A stretch of 64,000 nucleotides of DNA. Source: Leptospira sp. GTDB taxonomy: Bacteria > Spirochaetota > Leptospiria > Leptospirales > Leptospiraceae. The notes beneath the pieces are model-generated. The model ran no database searches. It had not been told where the DNA came from and was given only the letters and a program-made list of their open reading frames with translations. Shown here piece by piece: positions 27,556-36,982 of this stretch; the stretch's first letter is position 1; every line of letters begins with the position of its first letter. A program made the position numbers and the translations under genes. The stretch is from assembly GCA_016742255.1 (NCBI GenBank), contig JACVCB010000007.1, forward strand, positions 1 to 64,000. Reading direction: 5' to 3'.

Positions 27556-29157
27556 TTAATTTGATCCAGGAGTGGAAAGATTCGCTCCTGATACCTTTCC
27601 ACCTTTTGTGTTGATAAATTCACGGAACGATTGTTCCTTCCAAACTTCTTTGAAATCTTTTTCTAAATTTGCAGATGTCCAATATTCAGGTTTTAAATCC
27701 GCTGCCATCTGAAACTGTTCTTTGGTTTTGGTGATGTCATTTTTTTTCGCAAAACAACGTGCCAAGAGATAGTGAGCTGCAGAGGAACCATTTGTTTTTT
27801 GCAGGTAAGGAATTGCTAAATCAACTTTCCCACCGTAAAAATAATTCCTTCCTCTATAAAAAATGTATTCCCTTCCATTGGAAATAGTTTGGTCTTTTTC
27901 CAAAACGGCAAAATAACTTTCGGCTGTATCAAAAGCATTGTTTTCCGTATATTTTCGCGCTAATTTTAAAAACCCTACTTGAAATTTTTCAGGTGTTTGC
28001 GATAAATCTGGAAATTTCATTTTAATGAATTCAGAATATTTTGCGAAACTAGTTTCAAATTTTTTAGTCTTATTACCAGCTTCAAACATACAAACAAAAC
28101 GAAACATATGGGATTCAATTTGATTGGGATTAAAGGAAAGTGCTTTATCGGATGATTGGATACATTTTTCCCAATCAGATTTTTGTTCGTATAACCTTGC
28201 CAGTGCAAGTAGTGGAGTGTCTTTTTGAACTTGTCTGAAAGCTTCCTGAAAGGATAATTCTGCTTTTTCAATTTCTGCTAATTTTTGATAAGCTATCCCT
28301 TCATTTAGAAATACATAATATAAAAACACATTAGTATCTTTTGAGAATGGATTTTTTTTAGCTTTTTCAAAAGAATCAATGGCAGATTTAGGATCATCTA
28401 ATCTTAACTTAATGATACCCATTTTGTAATGGTATCTCGAACGTGTTGGATTTTTTTCGATTAATATGTTTAGATTCGATTCTGCTTTATCGTATTTTTT
28501 TTCTTCAAATAATGCTAAAACATAATCCCAACGTACATCTTCTAAATGAGGTTGGTTTGCTAAAATTTGTTCGTAAGATTCACTAGGTTTGGTAGTTTCT
28601 TTATCTTCAATACTTTCGTCTGGTTTTTTAACTTGGTCTTTTTTGTTTTCCGTATTTTTGATTTCTGGATGTTTGGGTTCAATTTTTGTATGTTGTGTGT
28701 ATGTATGTGTTGTGGAAGAAGGATTTCCTTTATTTCCTACAGCACGGTTATAAATTTTTTGAACTTCTTCATTTTTAGGATCATATTTTAGGTAACGTGC
28801 TGCATACGTGGCTGATAAATTCCAATCTTGGTGGTAATTAAAAAACAAAGCTAATTTTAGAAGTACTGTTTTTCTTTGGTCTTTGTCCAAATCCAAATCA
28901 GCAGCTCTTCGAAAATTTTGAATGGATTTCGGATAATCTTTTTTGTATTCATAGATATATCCTAAATACATGTAAGCTTCACCGTCTTGCGGGTGTGAGT
29001 CGGCATGTTTGGTAAATTTTTTAATGGCTTCGCCATAAGCTTTTTTAGAAAAAGCCTTTTTACCTTCTTTCATTGCATCGCTGTCTATAGCGAAGACTGT
29101 AGTTTGAAAGATGAGAAAACTGAGAACTAAGGAAAGATATTTCCGCACGGATTCCAA
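27556..29157 (-). CDS. Secreted tetratricopeptide-repeat protein
   Basis: 533 residues. N-terminal signal peptide (YLSLVLSFLIFQTTVFA). TPR-type repeats follow: two or three at about 30-145 (EAYMYLGYIYEYKKDYPKSIQNFRRAADLDL and neighbours), a Lys/Glu/Thr-rich linker (~150-200), then about seven more to residue 500. TPR arrays mediate protein-protein contacts; envelope localisation is inferred from the signal peptide. Start is TTG at 29157 or GTG at 29148. No partner is obvious; the next minus-strand genes are the GMC oxidoreductase pair 44 bases upstream. Confidence 0.85.
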   Translation of the reverse strand: MESVRKYLSLVLSFLIFQTTVFAIDSDAMKEGKKAFSKKAYGEAIKKFTKHADSHPQDGEAYMYLGYIYEYKKDYPKSIQNFRRAADLDLDKDQRKTVLLKLALFFNYHQDWNLSATYAARYLKYDPKNEEVQKIYNRAVGNKGNPSSTTHTYTQHTKIEPKHPEIKNTENKKDQVKKPDESIEDKETTKPSESYEQILANQPHLEDVRWDYVLALFEEKKYDKAESNLNILIEKNPTRSRYHYKMGIIKLRLDDPKSAIDSFEKAKKNPFSKDTNVFLYYVFLNEGIAYQKLAEIEKAELSFQEAFRQVQKDTPLLALARLYEQKSDWEKCIQSSDKALSFNPNQIESHMFRFVCMFEAGNKTKKFETSFAKYSEFIKMKFPDLSQTPEKFQVGFLKLARKYTENNAFDTAESYFAVLEKDQTISNGREYIFYRGRNYFYGGKVDLAIPYLQKTNGSSAAHYLLARCFAKKNDITKTKEQFQMAADLKPEYWTSANLEKDFKEVWKEQSFREFINTKGGKVSGANLSTPGSN

Positions 29158-29201
29158 ACTAGTTGGAACCCATGGGAATGAAAGGGATTTTTGGAAAAAA
29201 G

Positions 29202-30809
29202 TTAGATCTTCGTTCTTTCTTCTTTTTGTGACGCTAAGTTACGTGAAGCTCTGAGAACGATACTCATGGTCGTTATTTGTGGGTTCACCGAAAGTCCTGT
29301 AGGGTAAACTGAGGCATCCATGACAAATATGTTTTTATGACCATAAATTTCCAAATTTAAATCAACTGCTCCCTTCTCTGGGTCGTTAGCAGACTGAATG
29401 GATCCATGTGGGTGTGCAGATCCAACTGTCAAATCACCTGGTTTTGTACTCTCTTTCAGAATCCAATCAAAGTTATCATTTCCAGATACTTTGTATGGTT
29501 CTGTAAAACGTGTGAAAGGAAAAATCAGTTCTTTAGCTCCAGCAGCCACTGTCACTTCCGCTAATGCCTTTAATCCTTTTAACATATTCAATCCATCAGT
29601 TGGTGTGAGTTCAAAGTAGACTTTTCTTCTTCCTAAACTGTACTTCACACTTGCATTGGCTTCCCCATCCGCACCATCACGAACTAAAACAATACCAGCA
29701 TTGTACTTGGTATAATCTTTCATGACATCAAACTGTTGTTTGCCGTAAAAAGGAACCAAAGAGGAAGCAAGGGTTGGTCTGTAAGGAGCCGCTTCTAACC
29801 AGTAACCATAACCAGTTCCATTTTGGTTATGACCATCCTTAATCACAATGGATTGTGGTGGGCCTTGGAACATTTTGATTTCGGAATCAAATTTGCCGAA
29901 GATCGTAGAGGTTGGGTGGACTTTTAAATTCCTTCCTACCCATCCATTTCCAATACCACTCCTTTGTAATAGAGCAGGTCCTTCAATGGCACCAGCACTC
30001 ACAATCACAACAGGAGCTTTGATTTCCATGGTTTCAATGATTTCAGTTGGTGCTTTTTCATATGCATCGGGTGTGAATTCGGCAACCACTGTTTTGATTT
30101 TTCCATCCCGAATTTTAACAGCACGCATATTGGAAACAACAGTAGCTCCGGCTTCTATCGCATCAGGTATCCAAGTGAGAAACGTAGATTGTTTAGCATT
30201 GATTGGGCAACCAAGTCCACACCTACCAAGACCAATACATCCACGATTATTATTTCTTAAAACTTGTGGAGTTAATCCAATTTTTTTGCCACCAACGCGT
30301 AATACATTATTGTTTGCATTGATCAAGTTATCTGGTACTTCGTGTACACCTAATCTTTCATGTACTTCTGAAACATAAGGATCCATCTCTTCTCTCGAAT
30401 ACCCTTGCCACCCAAATCGTTCGTTCCATTCATTGGTAACATAATCAGGAGGATAAAGAGATGTTTGCCAGTTTACAGTTGTTGAACCACCAATAGACTT
30501 ACCTTGTAGAATTGATAACGTCTGTTCTTCGGTTACAATAAATCCAGCATCTCGGTAGAGTCTTGCTTGTGATACAAATTCGTCAGAACTAAATTGCGCG
30601 GGAGTGAAGTAACTACCTTCCTCAATCAGGATTACCTTCCATCCATTTTTTGAAAGTTCTCTTGCGGCAACTGCTCCGCCTGCTCCGGATCCGATTATGA
30701 CTACATCCGCAGTTAGTTCCCATTTTCCATTTTGGATTTGGTGGGTTTTGATTGTTTCTGCGTGTTTTTTTGGAGTGATTATTTTTTCGTTATGAATTGA
30801 GATTCCCAT
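29202..30809 (-). CDS. GMC-family FAD oxidoreductase
   Basis: 535 residues of the glucose-methanol-choline oxidoreductase type. FAD-binding VVIIGSGAGGAVAARELSKNGWKV (residues ~36-59) and EEGSYF; QGKSIGGSTTVNW is the GMC signature; RSGIGN and the C-terminal HPHGSIQ plus GLSVNPQITTM carry the likely catalytic His and Asn. The CIGLGRCGLGCPINAK segment has four Cys, usual in cholesterol-oxidase-like and gluconate-dehydrogenase-like members. The ATG at 30809 has AAGGCGG upstream. It is 12 bases after a gene for a gluconate-2-dehydrogenase-subunit-3-like lipoprotein, so they probably form a membrane-bound dehydrogenase. Substrate (sterol, sugar or alcohol) unknown. Confidence 0.9.
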   Translation of the reverse strand: MGISIHNEKIITPKKHAETIKTHQIQNGKWELTADVVIIGSGAGGAVAARELSKNGWKVILIEEGSYFTPAQFSSDEFVSQARLYRDAGFIVTEEQTLSILQGKSIGGSTTVNWQTSLYPPDYVTNEWNERFGWQGYSREEMDPYVSEVHERLGVHEVPDNLINANNNVLRVGGKKIGLTPQVLRNNNRGCIGLGRCGLGCPINAKQSTFLTWIPDAIEAGATVVSNMRAVKIRDGKIKTVVAEFTPDAYEKAPTEIIETMEIKAPVVIVSAGAIEGPALLQRSGIGNGWVGRNLKVHPTSTIFGKFDSEIKMFQGPPQSIVIKDGHNQNGTGYGYWLEAAPYRPTLASSLVPFYGKQQFDVMKDYTKYNAGIVLVRDGADGEANASVKYSLGRRKVYFELTPTDGLNMLKGLKALAEVTVAAGAKELIFPFTRFTEPYKVSGNDNFDWILKESTKPGDLTVGSAHPHGSIQSANDPEKGAVDLNLEIYGHKNIFVMDASVYPTGLSVNPQITTMSIVLRASRNLASQKEERTKI

Positions 30810-30821
30810 GTATCGTCCGCC

Positions 30822-31328
30822 TTATTGGATGTAACCGACAAATTTTTGGTATTCTTTGTCAGAACTGAGAAGGAAAAATGAAATTTGTCTGAGGATGGCG
30901 TAAACACCACGTTTGATTCCAAGTGAAGAATGTTTCCATTCAAGCAACCGTTTGATACGTTCTTCAGGTGGGAGTTTGACTATTGGTGTAAAAGAAAAAT
31001 CAAGTGCCATTGCTGCTAAAATAGAAGATGGAACACTAGCTAACAGTTGTATAACGCTTTCAGTTTCTATTGGATATGGATGTCCATATACATAATTATC
31101 TAACGCAAGTCCTAAATCAAAATTGGGAATGGGGTTGTCTTGTAAGAAGACTTCTTGCAAACTGCGAAAACTGTGGTATTGTTCTGGTGAAATTCCCCTA
31201 AGGGTGGGAGTGTTCACTCCTGGACCACAATTCACACCCTGTATGGAAACAGCGGTTAAGGCAAAACATTTGAGAGAAAATTTTAAGAAACGATTTCGTG
31301 AAAGTAGGAATGGTGTATGTGGCTCCAA
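30822..31328 (-). CDS. Small partner subunit of the GMC oxidoreductase, exported lipoprotein
   Basis: 168 residues. The N terminus SRNRFLKFSLKCFALTAVSI looks like a twin-arginine leader in which Asn separates the arginines, and it ends in a lipobox-like QGVNC (Cys34). The rest is mostly helical (FRSLQEVFLQDNPIPNFDLG, PPEERIKRLLEW) and resembles gluconate 2-dehydrogenase subunit 3, which accompanies GMC flavoproteins. TTG start with AAGGA 8 bases upstream. 12 bases before the GMC gene. Family call is by context plus weak similarity. Confidence 0.7.
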   Translation of the reverse strand: MEPHTPFLLSRNRFLKFSLKCFALTAVSIQGVNCGPGVNTPTLRGISPEQYHSFRSLQEVFLQDNPIPNFDLGLALDNYVYGHPYPIETESVIQLLASVPSSILAAMALDFSFTPIVKLPPEERIKRLLEWKHSSLGIKRGVYAILRQISFFLLSSDKEYQKFVGYIQ

Positions 31329-31350
31329 ATCTCATTTCCTTCAGTTAGAT

Positions 31351-32694
31351 TTGAACCCATTGTGTCAGAATCTTGTAAAAATATCACTCATTTTCCTTAT
31401 TTCGACAGGATGTAGTCGTTTTTTTGTAAGGACACCAAATTTCACAACCATCCAAATTCCTAATTTAATTCCTTTCTCAGAAGCAGAAGGGATCAAAAAA
31501 GACCGGTGGCAAAAATTAGCGAAACCTCGAGACCAAAACTTAATTTCAGCAATCATCTTACACAATTCAGGCAAACGAAAGTTCTCTGATTTCTTTCGAT
31601 TGTCAGTTGAGAATCAATTTTTATTCCATTTGTACATTGATTCCAATGGAACCATATATGGAGATCCGATGTTTTTAACTCGGGAATGGACTGCTTCACC
31701 TGGGATCGATACTGAATCCATCCATATCGTTTATGAAGGAACTCAAGAAACTCTCTATAACCAAAACAAACAAAGAGAAGTGTTACAAAAAACCATCCAA
31801 TACTTGGCTGAATCATTGTACATTCCCAAATCCAATTTTGACATTATCTCCAAAAAAGGAATTTTCACTCACAACCAAGCCAAACGTAGGTTTGGTGGAT
31901 TTGTGGATTTTTCTCCTTGCGGAAGTGAGTTAGCACTCAATCAAATCCTCAAAGAAATTGGTGGGACCTTTTATGAAGAGGATGATTGGAAGGATCGATT
32001 TGTTACGGGTTGGGTTTTAAAAAAAGAAAACAAAGACCTTTTGAAGGAATCATTCCATCCAACCAATGGACGAGGGATCACCAAAGCAGAAAAAATCATC
32101 TTTACCCAATTAGAAAAAACAGACCAAGGTTTCACACCTGAAGAGTACCGAGTGAAGTATACTTTCCGCGGGAAAATCAAACCAAGTTGTGTGGTCTTAC
32201 ATTATACTGCGATACCAGATTACTTTCGATCTCTTCGAACCTTAGAAGCAAGGAACCTCACTGCATCCATCATGGTTGATACAAATGGAAAAGCCTACCA
32301 ACTTGTAGATGTGATTGAAGACCGAGCGGCCGCAGCCACCGGGACAAATGACAATTGTATCCAAATCGAAATTGTTGCCAAAGACACAGAAGAATTACTC
32401 AAACAACCAGAACAAATCCAAAAAGTAAAAGACCTTGTATTAGAACTAACATCTAAATACAAAATTCCTTTATCCAATGAAAGGTTGGAAGATTTGAGTG
32501 GAGTTTTTAGCCATACCCAAGCCAAAAAAAAATGGGGTGGTTCGATCTTCCTGAATGCAAAAGACTTTGATCCTGGGGAAGAATATATGGAGCTCATCTT
32601 AAATTCGATTGGTGGGAAATACTTTCCAGAACCAGAATGGAAAAATCGAAGTGCTATGGACTGGGCGATTTTATACCGCAATTTTCAACCATAA
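31351..32694 (+). CDS. Lipoprotein with two N-acetylmuramoyl-L-alanine amidase (Amidase_2) domains
   Basis: Probably cleaves the amide bond between MurNAc and L-Ala in peptidoglycan. From a TTG at 31351 the 447-residue protein starts with a lipoprotein signal ending LISTGC (Cys21). The second amidase domain (~residues 275-430) has LHYTAIPD, CIQIEIV, FSHTQAKKKWGG and DPG, including the His, His and Asp zinc ligands. The first domain (~60-220) has the matching LHNSG and THNQAKRRFGG but SPCGSE where Asp is expected, so it may use Cys or be inactive. The open frame runs back to 31123 across the divergent gene, so the start is uncertain; pepN follows on the same strand. Confidence 0.8.
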   Translation: MNPLCQNLVKISLIFLISTGCSRFFVRTPNFTTIQIPNLIPFSEAEGIKKDRWQKLAKPRDQNLISAIILHNSGKRKFSDFFRLSVENQFLFHLYIDSNGTIYGDPMFLTREWTASPGIDTESIHIVYEGTQETLYNQNKQREVLQKTIQYLAESLYIPKSNFDIISKKGIFTHNQAKRRFGGFVDFSPCGSELALNQILKEIGGTFYEEDDWKDRFVTGWVLKKENKDLLKESFHPTNGRGITKAEKIIFTQLEKTDQGFTPEEYRVKYTFRGKIKPSCVVLHYTAIPDYFRSLRTLEARNLTASIMVDTNGKAYQLVDVIEDRAAAATGTNDNCIQIEIVAKDTEELLKQPEQIQKVKDLVLELTSKYKIPLSNERLEDLSGVFSHTQAKKKWGGSIFLNAKDFDPGEEYMELILNSIGGKYFPEPEWKNRSAMDWAILYRNFQP

Positions 32695-32707
32695 TAAGGA
32701 AAATCCG

Positions 32708-35350
32708 ATGAAACAACTATTCAGCATTTTTACTCTTGGAAGTTTACTATTCTTAATCCATTGTAAGTTTAACCAACCAAACTATCACCTTACTTTACAA
32801 GAAGCTGAATACCGATACGAGACCATTGAAAATATAAAATACAATTTAGAAATCAATCTCTCACCTAAAGAAAGTTTTACGGGAAAAGTAAACATCCAGT
32901 TTGTTGGAAAAAAAATCAGAGACTTACGTTTGGATTATTTCCAAGGAGAAATCAAATCCATCATTTTGAATGGAGAGGCGCTTACTGATTTTGAATATAA
33001 AAAAGGACAAATCCAACTTCCTTCGAATCGATTGATGATTGGAAACAACACAGTTTCTGTTTCCTTTGAAACACCATATGCCAAAACGGGGAATGGACTC
33101 CACAAATTCCTAGACCCTGACGATAAAGAAACATATATCTACTCACAATTTGAAGCATTCCACGCAAATAAAATGTTTCCATGTTTTGACCAACCAGATC
33201 TAAAGGCAACCTTCCAACTCCAAGTAACAGCACCAAAAAATTGGAAAGTAATTTCCACAACTCTTCCCACATCACAAAACAAATCGGAAAATCCAGAAGA
33301 AGTCTTACACCAATTCCCTGAATCGAAAAAAATTTCAACTTATGTGTTTTCCTTACACGCAGGTCCATACCAAGTTTGGGAAGACAAGGCTGAATCCATT
33401 CCCCTTCGCCTTTTTGTTCGTAAATCACTTTCGAAATATGTAGAACCAAAAGATTGGTTTGCGTTTACAAAAGAAGGATTTGCTTTTTTTAATTCTTACT
33501 TCGGGATTCCTTATCCATTCGAAAAATACGACCAAGTCATTGTTCCTGAATTTAATTTTGGCGCCATGGAGAATGTAGCGGCTGTTACATTTTCCGAACG
33601 ATTTGTCTCACGTTCACCAATGACACGTTCACAAAGAGAAAATTTATCCGATGTGATTTTACATGAAATGGCACATATGTGGTTCGGGGATTTAGTCACA
33701 ATGAAATGGTGGAATGGACTCTGGTTAAACGAAAGTTTTGCAACTTACATGGCAAGTTTAGCCCAAGCTAAAAATTCCGAATTCCAAGAAACATGGATTA
33801 GTTTTTTTGAAAAAATGAAACAATGGGCTTATGAAGAAGATGGTTATAGCACAAACCATCCAGTAGAAGCAAAGGTAAATGATACAGAAGAAGCTTTTAC
33901 ACAGTTTGATGGCATTACATATGGAAAAGGTGCTTCAGTAATCAAACAACTTGTGTTTTTTATCGGAGAAGAAAGTTTTCAAAAAGGAGTTCAAAACTAT
34001 TTACGAAAATACTCCTATTCCAATTCTACCTTACTCGATTTTTTAAGAGAACTCGAATTTGTGAGTGGGTTCTCTATGAAAAAATGGTCCAAAGATTGGT
34101 TAGAAACGAAAGGTACAAATCAAATTGAACTCACAACCGTTTGTGCAGATAATCATCTATATGGAAAAATTGTACAAGCAGCTCCTGGCCCTGAGAACAA
34201 ACTACGTGATCATAAAACAATTTTAGGTCTCTATTTTTTTGATAAGGCCAACAAACAAGTTTCATACGAACAATTCCCTGTTGTTTATTCCGGTAGATCG
34301 AGTGAAGCGATTCTAGAAGTAAAATCCTGCCCTGATTATGTATTGTTTAATGCTGAAGACCATGACTTTGTGATTTGGAAATGGACAGATGTTAATAAAC
34401 AAAATTTAGAATTTGTATTGGAGTATGACAAAGACCCAATGCGAAAACTAATCTTATGGACAGACTACTTTAGACAAGTATCACTTGCGAACATCACATT
34501 CGATGAATTCAAAGACAGTGCAGTTCGTTTGTACCAAATCGAAACTGATACAAAAATCAAACGATGGATTTTATCAAAGTTAGCGAGTGATAATGGTTAT
34601 ACATATCTAACTAGCCGATTTTGGTTTCCTGAATCCAAACGAAATGCTGATTTAGAATCCTTACAAAATTTTCTTTTAGATGAATTAAAAAAAGTAAAAG
34701 CGGGAAGTGATGAACAAAGGTATTTATTTCTGTCTCTCATCGATTCAACTTATACCGAAGTGAGCCAAAAAAGATTATATGATATTTTGGAGAATAAACT
34801 CAGTTTTTCAGGCCTAAAACTCGATCAAGATTTACGTTGGAATATGATTATCAAACTTAGCTCTCTCGAAAAAGACCGAAATAAAATTCAATCCTTCATT
34901 GATCGTGAAAAGAAATTGGATCCATCCAGTCGAGGTGTAAATTCAAGTTTAGCAGCAGAAGCTTCGGAACCAAATCCAGAAGTTAAACAAAAATGGATTC
35001 AAGTCTTATTAAATCCAAAGACTAGTAACCTTTCCTCTTCTACACTTAGGGTGGTTTCCTATTCTTTATTTCCGGAATACCAAAAGAACATCCAACTTCA
35101 ATTTTTAGACCAATACTTTGATGCTTTGGACAAGTTCCAACATACAGATGATGAAAACTACTTGGATGCATTTGCAAAAAGTTTAACACCCGATTTTTGT
35201 ACGGATGAAACTTTATTAATCTTAAAAAAATTCACAAACAATCACCCAAAATTGCCAGCTCCAGTGAAAAAAACCTTACTCAAACAAATCGATTCAGAGA
35301 AGAAATGCATTCAAATGAAATACAAACATAAAGAATTAATGATTCAATAA
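32708..35350 (+). CDS. M1-family aminopeptidase N, lipoprotein
   Basis: 880-residue zinc aminopeptidase. The ATG at 32708 (AAGGA 7 bases upstream) gives a lipoprotein signal ending LFLIHC, Cys19; the in-frame start 99 bases upstream overlaps the amidase gene and is rejected. Catalytic core: exopeptidase motif FGAMEN, zinc site HEMAHMWFGD with the third ligand in WLNESFATYM. N-terminal beta domain contains the CFDQPDLKATF motif typical of the family. C-terminal helical ERAP1-like domain from ~residue 520. Anchored to an envelope membrane, it would trim peptides outside the cytoplasm. Followed 11 bases later by TRL-like lipoproteins. Confidence 0.93.
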   Translation: MKQLFSIFTLGSLLFLIHCKFNQPNYHLTLQEAEYRYETIENIKYNLEINLSPKESFTGKVNIQFVGKKIRDLRLDYFQGEIKSIILNGEALTDFEYKKGQIQLPSNRLMIGNNTVSVSFETPYAKTGNGLHKFLDPDDKETYIYSQFEAFHANKMFPCFDQPDLKATFQLQVTAPKNWKVISTTLPTSQNKSENPEEVLHQFPESKKISTYVFSLHAGPYQVWEDKAESIPLRLFVRKSLSKYVEPKDWFAFTKEGFAFFNSYFGIPYPFEKYDQVIVPEFNFGAMENVAAVTFSERFVSRSPMTRSQRENLSDVILHEMAHMWFGDLVTMKWWNGLWLNESFATYMASLAQAKNSEFQETWISFFEKMKQWAYEEDGYSTNHPVEAKVNDTEEAFTQFDGITYGKGASVIKQLVFFIGEESFQKGVQNYLRKYSYSNSTLLDFLRELEFVSGFSMKKWSKDWLETKGTNQIELTTVCADNHLYGKIVQAAPGPENKLRDHKTILGLYFFDKANKQVSYEQFPVVYSGRSSEAILEVKSCPDYVLFNAEDHDFVIWKWTDVNKQNLEFVLEYDKDPMRKLILWTDYFRQVSLANITFDEFKDSAVRLYQIETDTKIKRWILSKLASDNGYTYLTSRFWFPESKRNADLESLQNFLLDELKKVKAGSDEQRYLFLSLIDSTYTEVSQKRLYDILENKLSFSGLKLDQDLRWNMIIKLSSLEKDRNKIQSFIDREKKLDPSSRGVNSSLAAEASEPNPEVKQKWIQVLLNPKTSNLSSSTLRVVSYSLFPEYQKNIQLQFLDQYFDALDKFQHTDDENYLDAFAKSLTPDFCTDETLLILKKFTNNHPKLPAPVKKTLLKQIDSEKKCIQMKYKHKELMIQ

Positions 35351-35361
35351 AGGTTCAAACT

Positions 35362-35688
35362 TTGGTTCAAAAAAAAATATTTTTGAGTTTTCTATTGTTT
35401 GCACTTTTTCATCTGATATTTGTTAGTTGTGCATCACCGGGATTTGGTCCAAGAGGATTTATTTTTACAAAAACTAAAATCGGTGTTTATGGTACAGGAG
35501 AACCTTCTAAAAGACGAATCACTTCCTGTGTCCATTCCATTCTTGGTTTATTTTCATTTGGAAATGCATCATTTGAATTTCTAAAATCTAGGTCCAAAAT
35601 CCAAACTGTCACTGAAACCAATTGGACAACTCTTGTTGTACTTGGTGTGTATGCCAACCTATGTGTTGAGATCTCTGGAAACGAATGA
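35362..35688 (+). CDS. TRL-like family lipoprotein
   Basis: 108 residues. TTG start with AAAGG 8 bases upstream. Signal peptide ends FVSC (Cys23). The mature part reads GFIFTKTKIGV, then SCVHSILGLFSFGNASFEFLKSRSKIQTVTETN, the pattern of TRL-like proteins (Cys, then GL, GxAS, and a hydrophobic VxExN/D). Function of the family is unknown. Overlaps the next, paralogous gene by 4 bases (ATGA). Two further paralogues occur at 60418 and about 60913. Confidence 0.8.
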   Translation: MVQKKIFLSFLLFALFHLIFVSCASPGFGPRGFIFTKTKIGVYGTGEPSKRRITSCVHSILGLFSFGNASFEFLKSRSKIQTVTETNWTTLVVLGVYANLCVEISGNE

Positions 35689-36029
35689 AAGTGAAACTTC
35701 AAAGGATTCAATTTTATTTTGTCTTTTTGATCCTCTTAGGATACCTTAGCTCTTGCGCTAATTTAGGCCAACCACAAGGTTTAGGTCCAACGGGGCTTCT
35801 ATATGCTTCCTATACAATTGCTGTTTCGGAAAGACCTCTCCCCAAACAGTCATTAAAACAAGGAAAGGCATGCCTAAAACGGATTGGATTCTTTTATGTG
35901 ACGGGAGATGGTAGCATTTTATCAGCAGCACAAGAGGGAGGAATCCAAGAAGTGTTTCGAATCGAAAAAGAGGCAACGAATTACCTCTCTCTCTATTCTA
36001 CTTTGTGTACGGTTGTTTGGGGGATTTAG
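35685..36029 (+). CDS. TRL-like family lipoprotein
   Basis: 114 residues, paralogue of the preceding gene. Signal peptide ends LSSC (Cys24). After [18 protein letters not shown] comes [33 protein letters not shown], with the family order Cys, GD/GN-x-S, GGI, V, then TLCTVVWG. Start codon overlaps the upstream stop. Its stop codon overlaps on the opposite strand the stop of the GDPD gene (36026-36028). Unknown function; presumably anchored to a membrane. Confidence 0.8.
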   Translation: MKVKLQRIQFYFVFLILLGYLSSCANLGQPQGLGPTGLLYASYTIAVSERPLPKQSLKQGKACLKRIGFFYVTGDGSILSAAQEGGIQEVFRIEKEATNYLSLYSTLCTVVWGI

Positions 36030-36982
36030 TTTTTTTTACGAACCACTTTATCTAACATATCTGGATAATCGGATATAATTCCATCAACACCACAAGTTAC
36101 CAAACGATTCATTTCCTTTTCGGTATTAACCGTCCAAGGAATCACCATCATCCCTTTGTCATGAGATGTTTTGACAAATCTTGGTGATACATATAAAAAA
36201 TATGGTGAAACGATATCTGCTTGTTTCTCTTTTGCTAAATCAAGAATTGTCTCCCTATATCCATTCCCAAGTCCAATGGTCATTAAAAATCCTTGGAAAT
36301 ATGTTGGTACGAACAACGCACTTGTTTTAATTTTTGGATTCTTTTGTTTCGACACTGAAAGTGTTCTCATATCAAATGATTGGATTGTCGAACGATCTAC
36401 CACTTTATATTTTTCTATGATTTGAATGAGTTTTTCAGTATGTTCTTTGACTAAACTATCAGGTGCGGATCCATCATCTGGAAATTTGGTTTCGATATTA
36501 AATTCATATACTTCTTTCGATTTTTTTTCATGTCTCAAAACTAATTCAAAAAATTCTTCGAGTGATAAAAGTTTTGTTCCAGGTACAGGAATTTGTTTTG
36601 GAAAATTAGGATTTTGTTTAGAACCACAATCTAATGCTTGTAATTCAGCAAGTGTAAGTTCATATAATGATTTTTTTTGGATTTGAGTTCCATCAACATT
36701 TTGGCAAATGACTGGATTGGTATCAGAATCATGATGGATGACCACACGTTTGTCTTTTGTTAAAACGGTATCTAATTCTAAAGTAACCATTTTATATTTG
36801 ATTGCTTCTTCAAACGCCGGCCATGTATTTTCTGGTTTTAATCCGCGTGCACCACGGTGTCCCTGTAAGTCGATGTCTTTACGCAAACGATTGGGAGTTT
36901 CAACTGTAGCACAATTCACAACTAACAAACTAAAAAAACTCACGGCTATGTAGAGTTTACTAAATGAGAGAATCAATTTCAT
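36026..36982 (-). CDS. Glycerophosphodiester phosphodiesterase lipoprotein
   Basis: Hydrolyses glycerophosphodiesters to glycerol 3-phosphate and an alcohol. From the ATG at 36982 the signal ends LLVVNC (Cys24). GDPD signatures: [23 protein letters not shown] with the catalytic His and metal Glu, then [19 protein letters not shown] carrying the second His. The C-terminal barrel has [15 protein letters not shown] and [28 protein letters not shown], typical of periplasmic GlpQ/UgpQ-like enzymes. 318 residues. A TTG one codon upstream is an equal alternative. Likely recycles phospholipid head groups in the envelope. Confidence 0.92.
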   Translation of the reverse strand: MKLILSFSKLYIAVSFFSLLVVNCATVETPNRLRKDIDLQGHRGARGLKPENTWPAFEEAIKYKMVTLELDTVLTKDKRVVIHHDSDTNPVICQNVDGTQIQKKSLYELTLAELQALDCGSKQNPNFPKQIPVPGTKLLSLEEFFELVLRHEKKSKEVYEFNIETKFPDDGSAPDSLVKEHTEKLIQIIEKYKVVDRSTIQSFDMRTLSVSKQKNPKIKTSALFVPTYFQGFLMTIGLGNGYRETILDLAKEKQADIVSPYFLYVSPRFVKTSHDKGMMVIPWTVNTEKEMNRLVTCGVDGIISDYPDMLDKVVRKKN

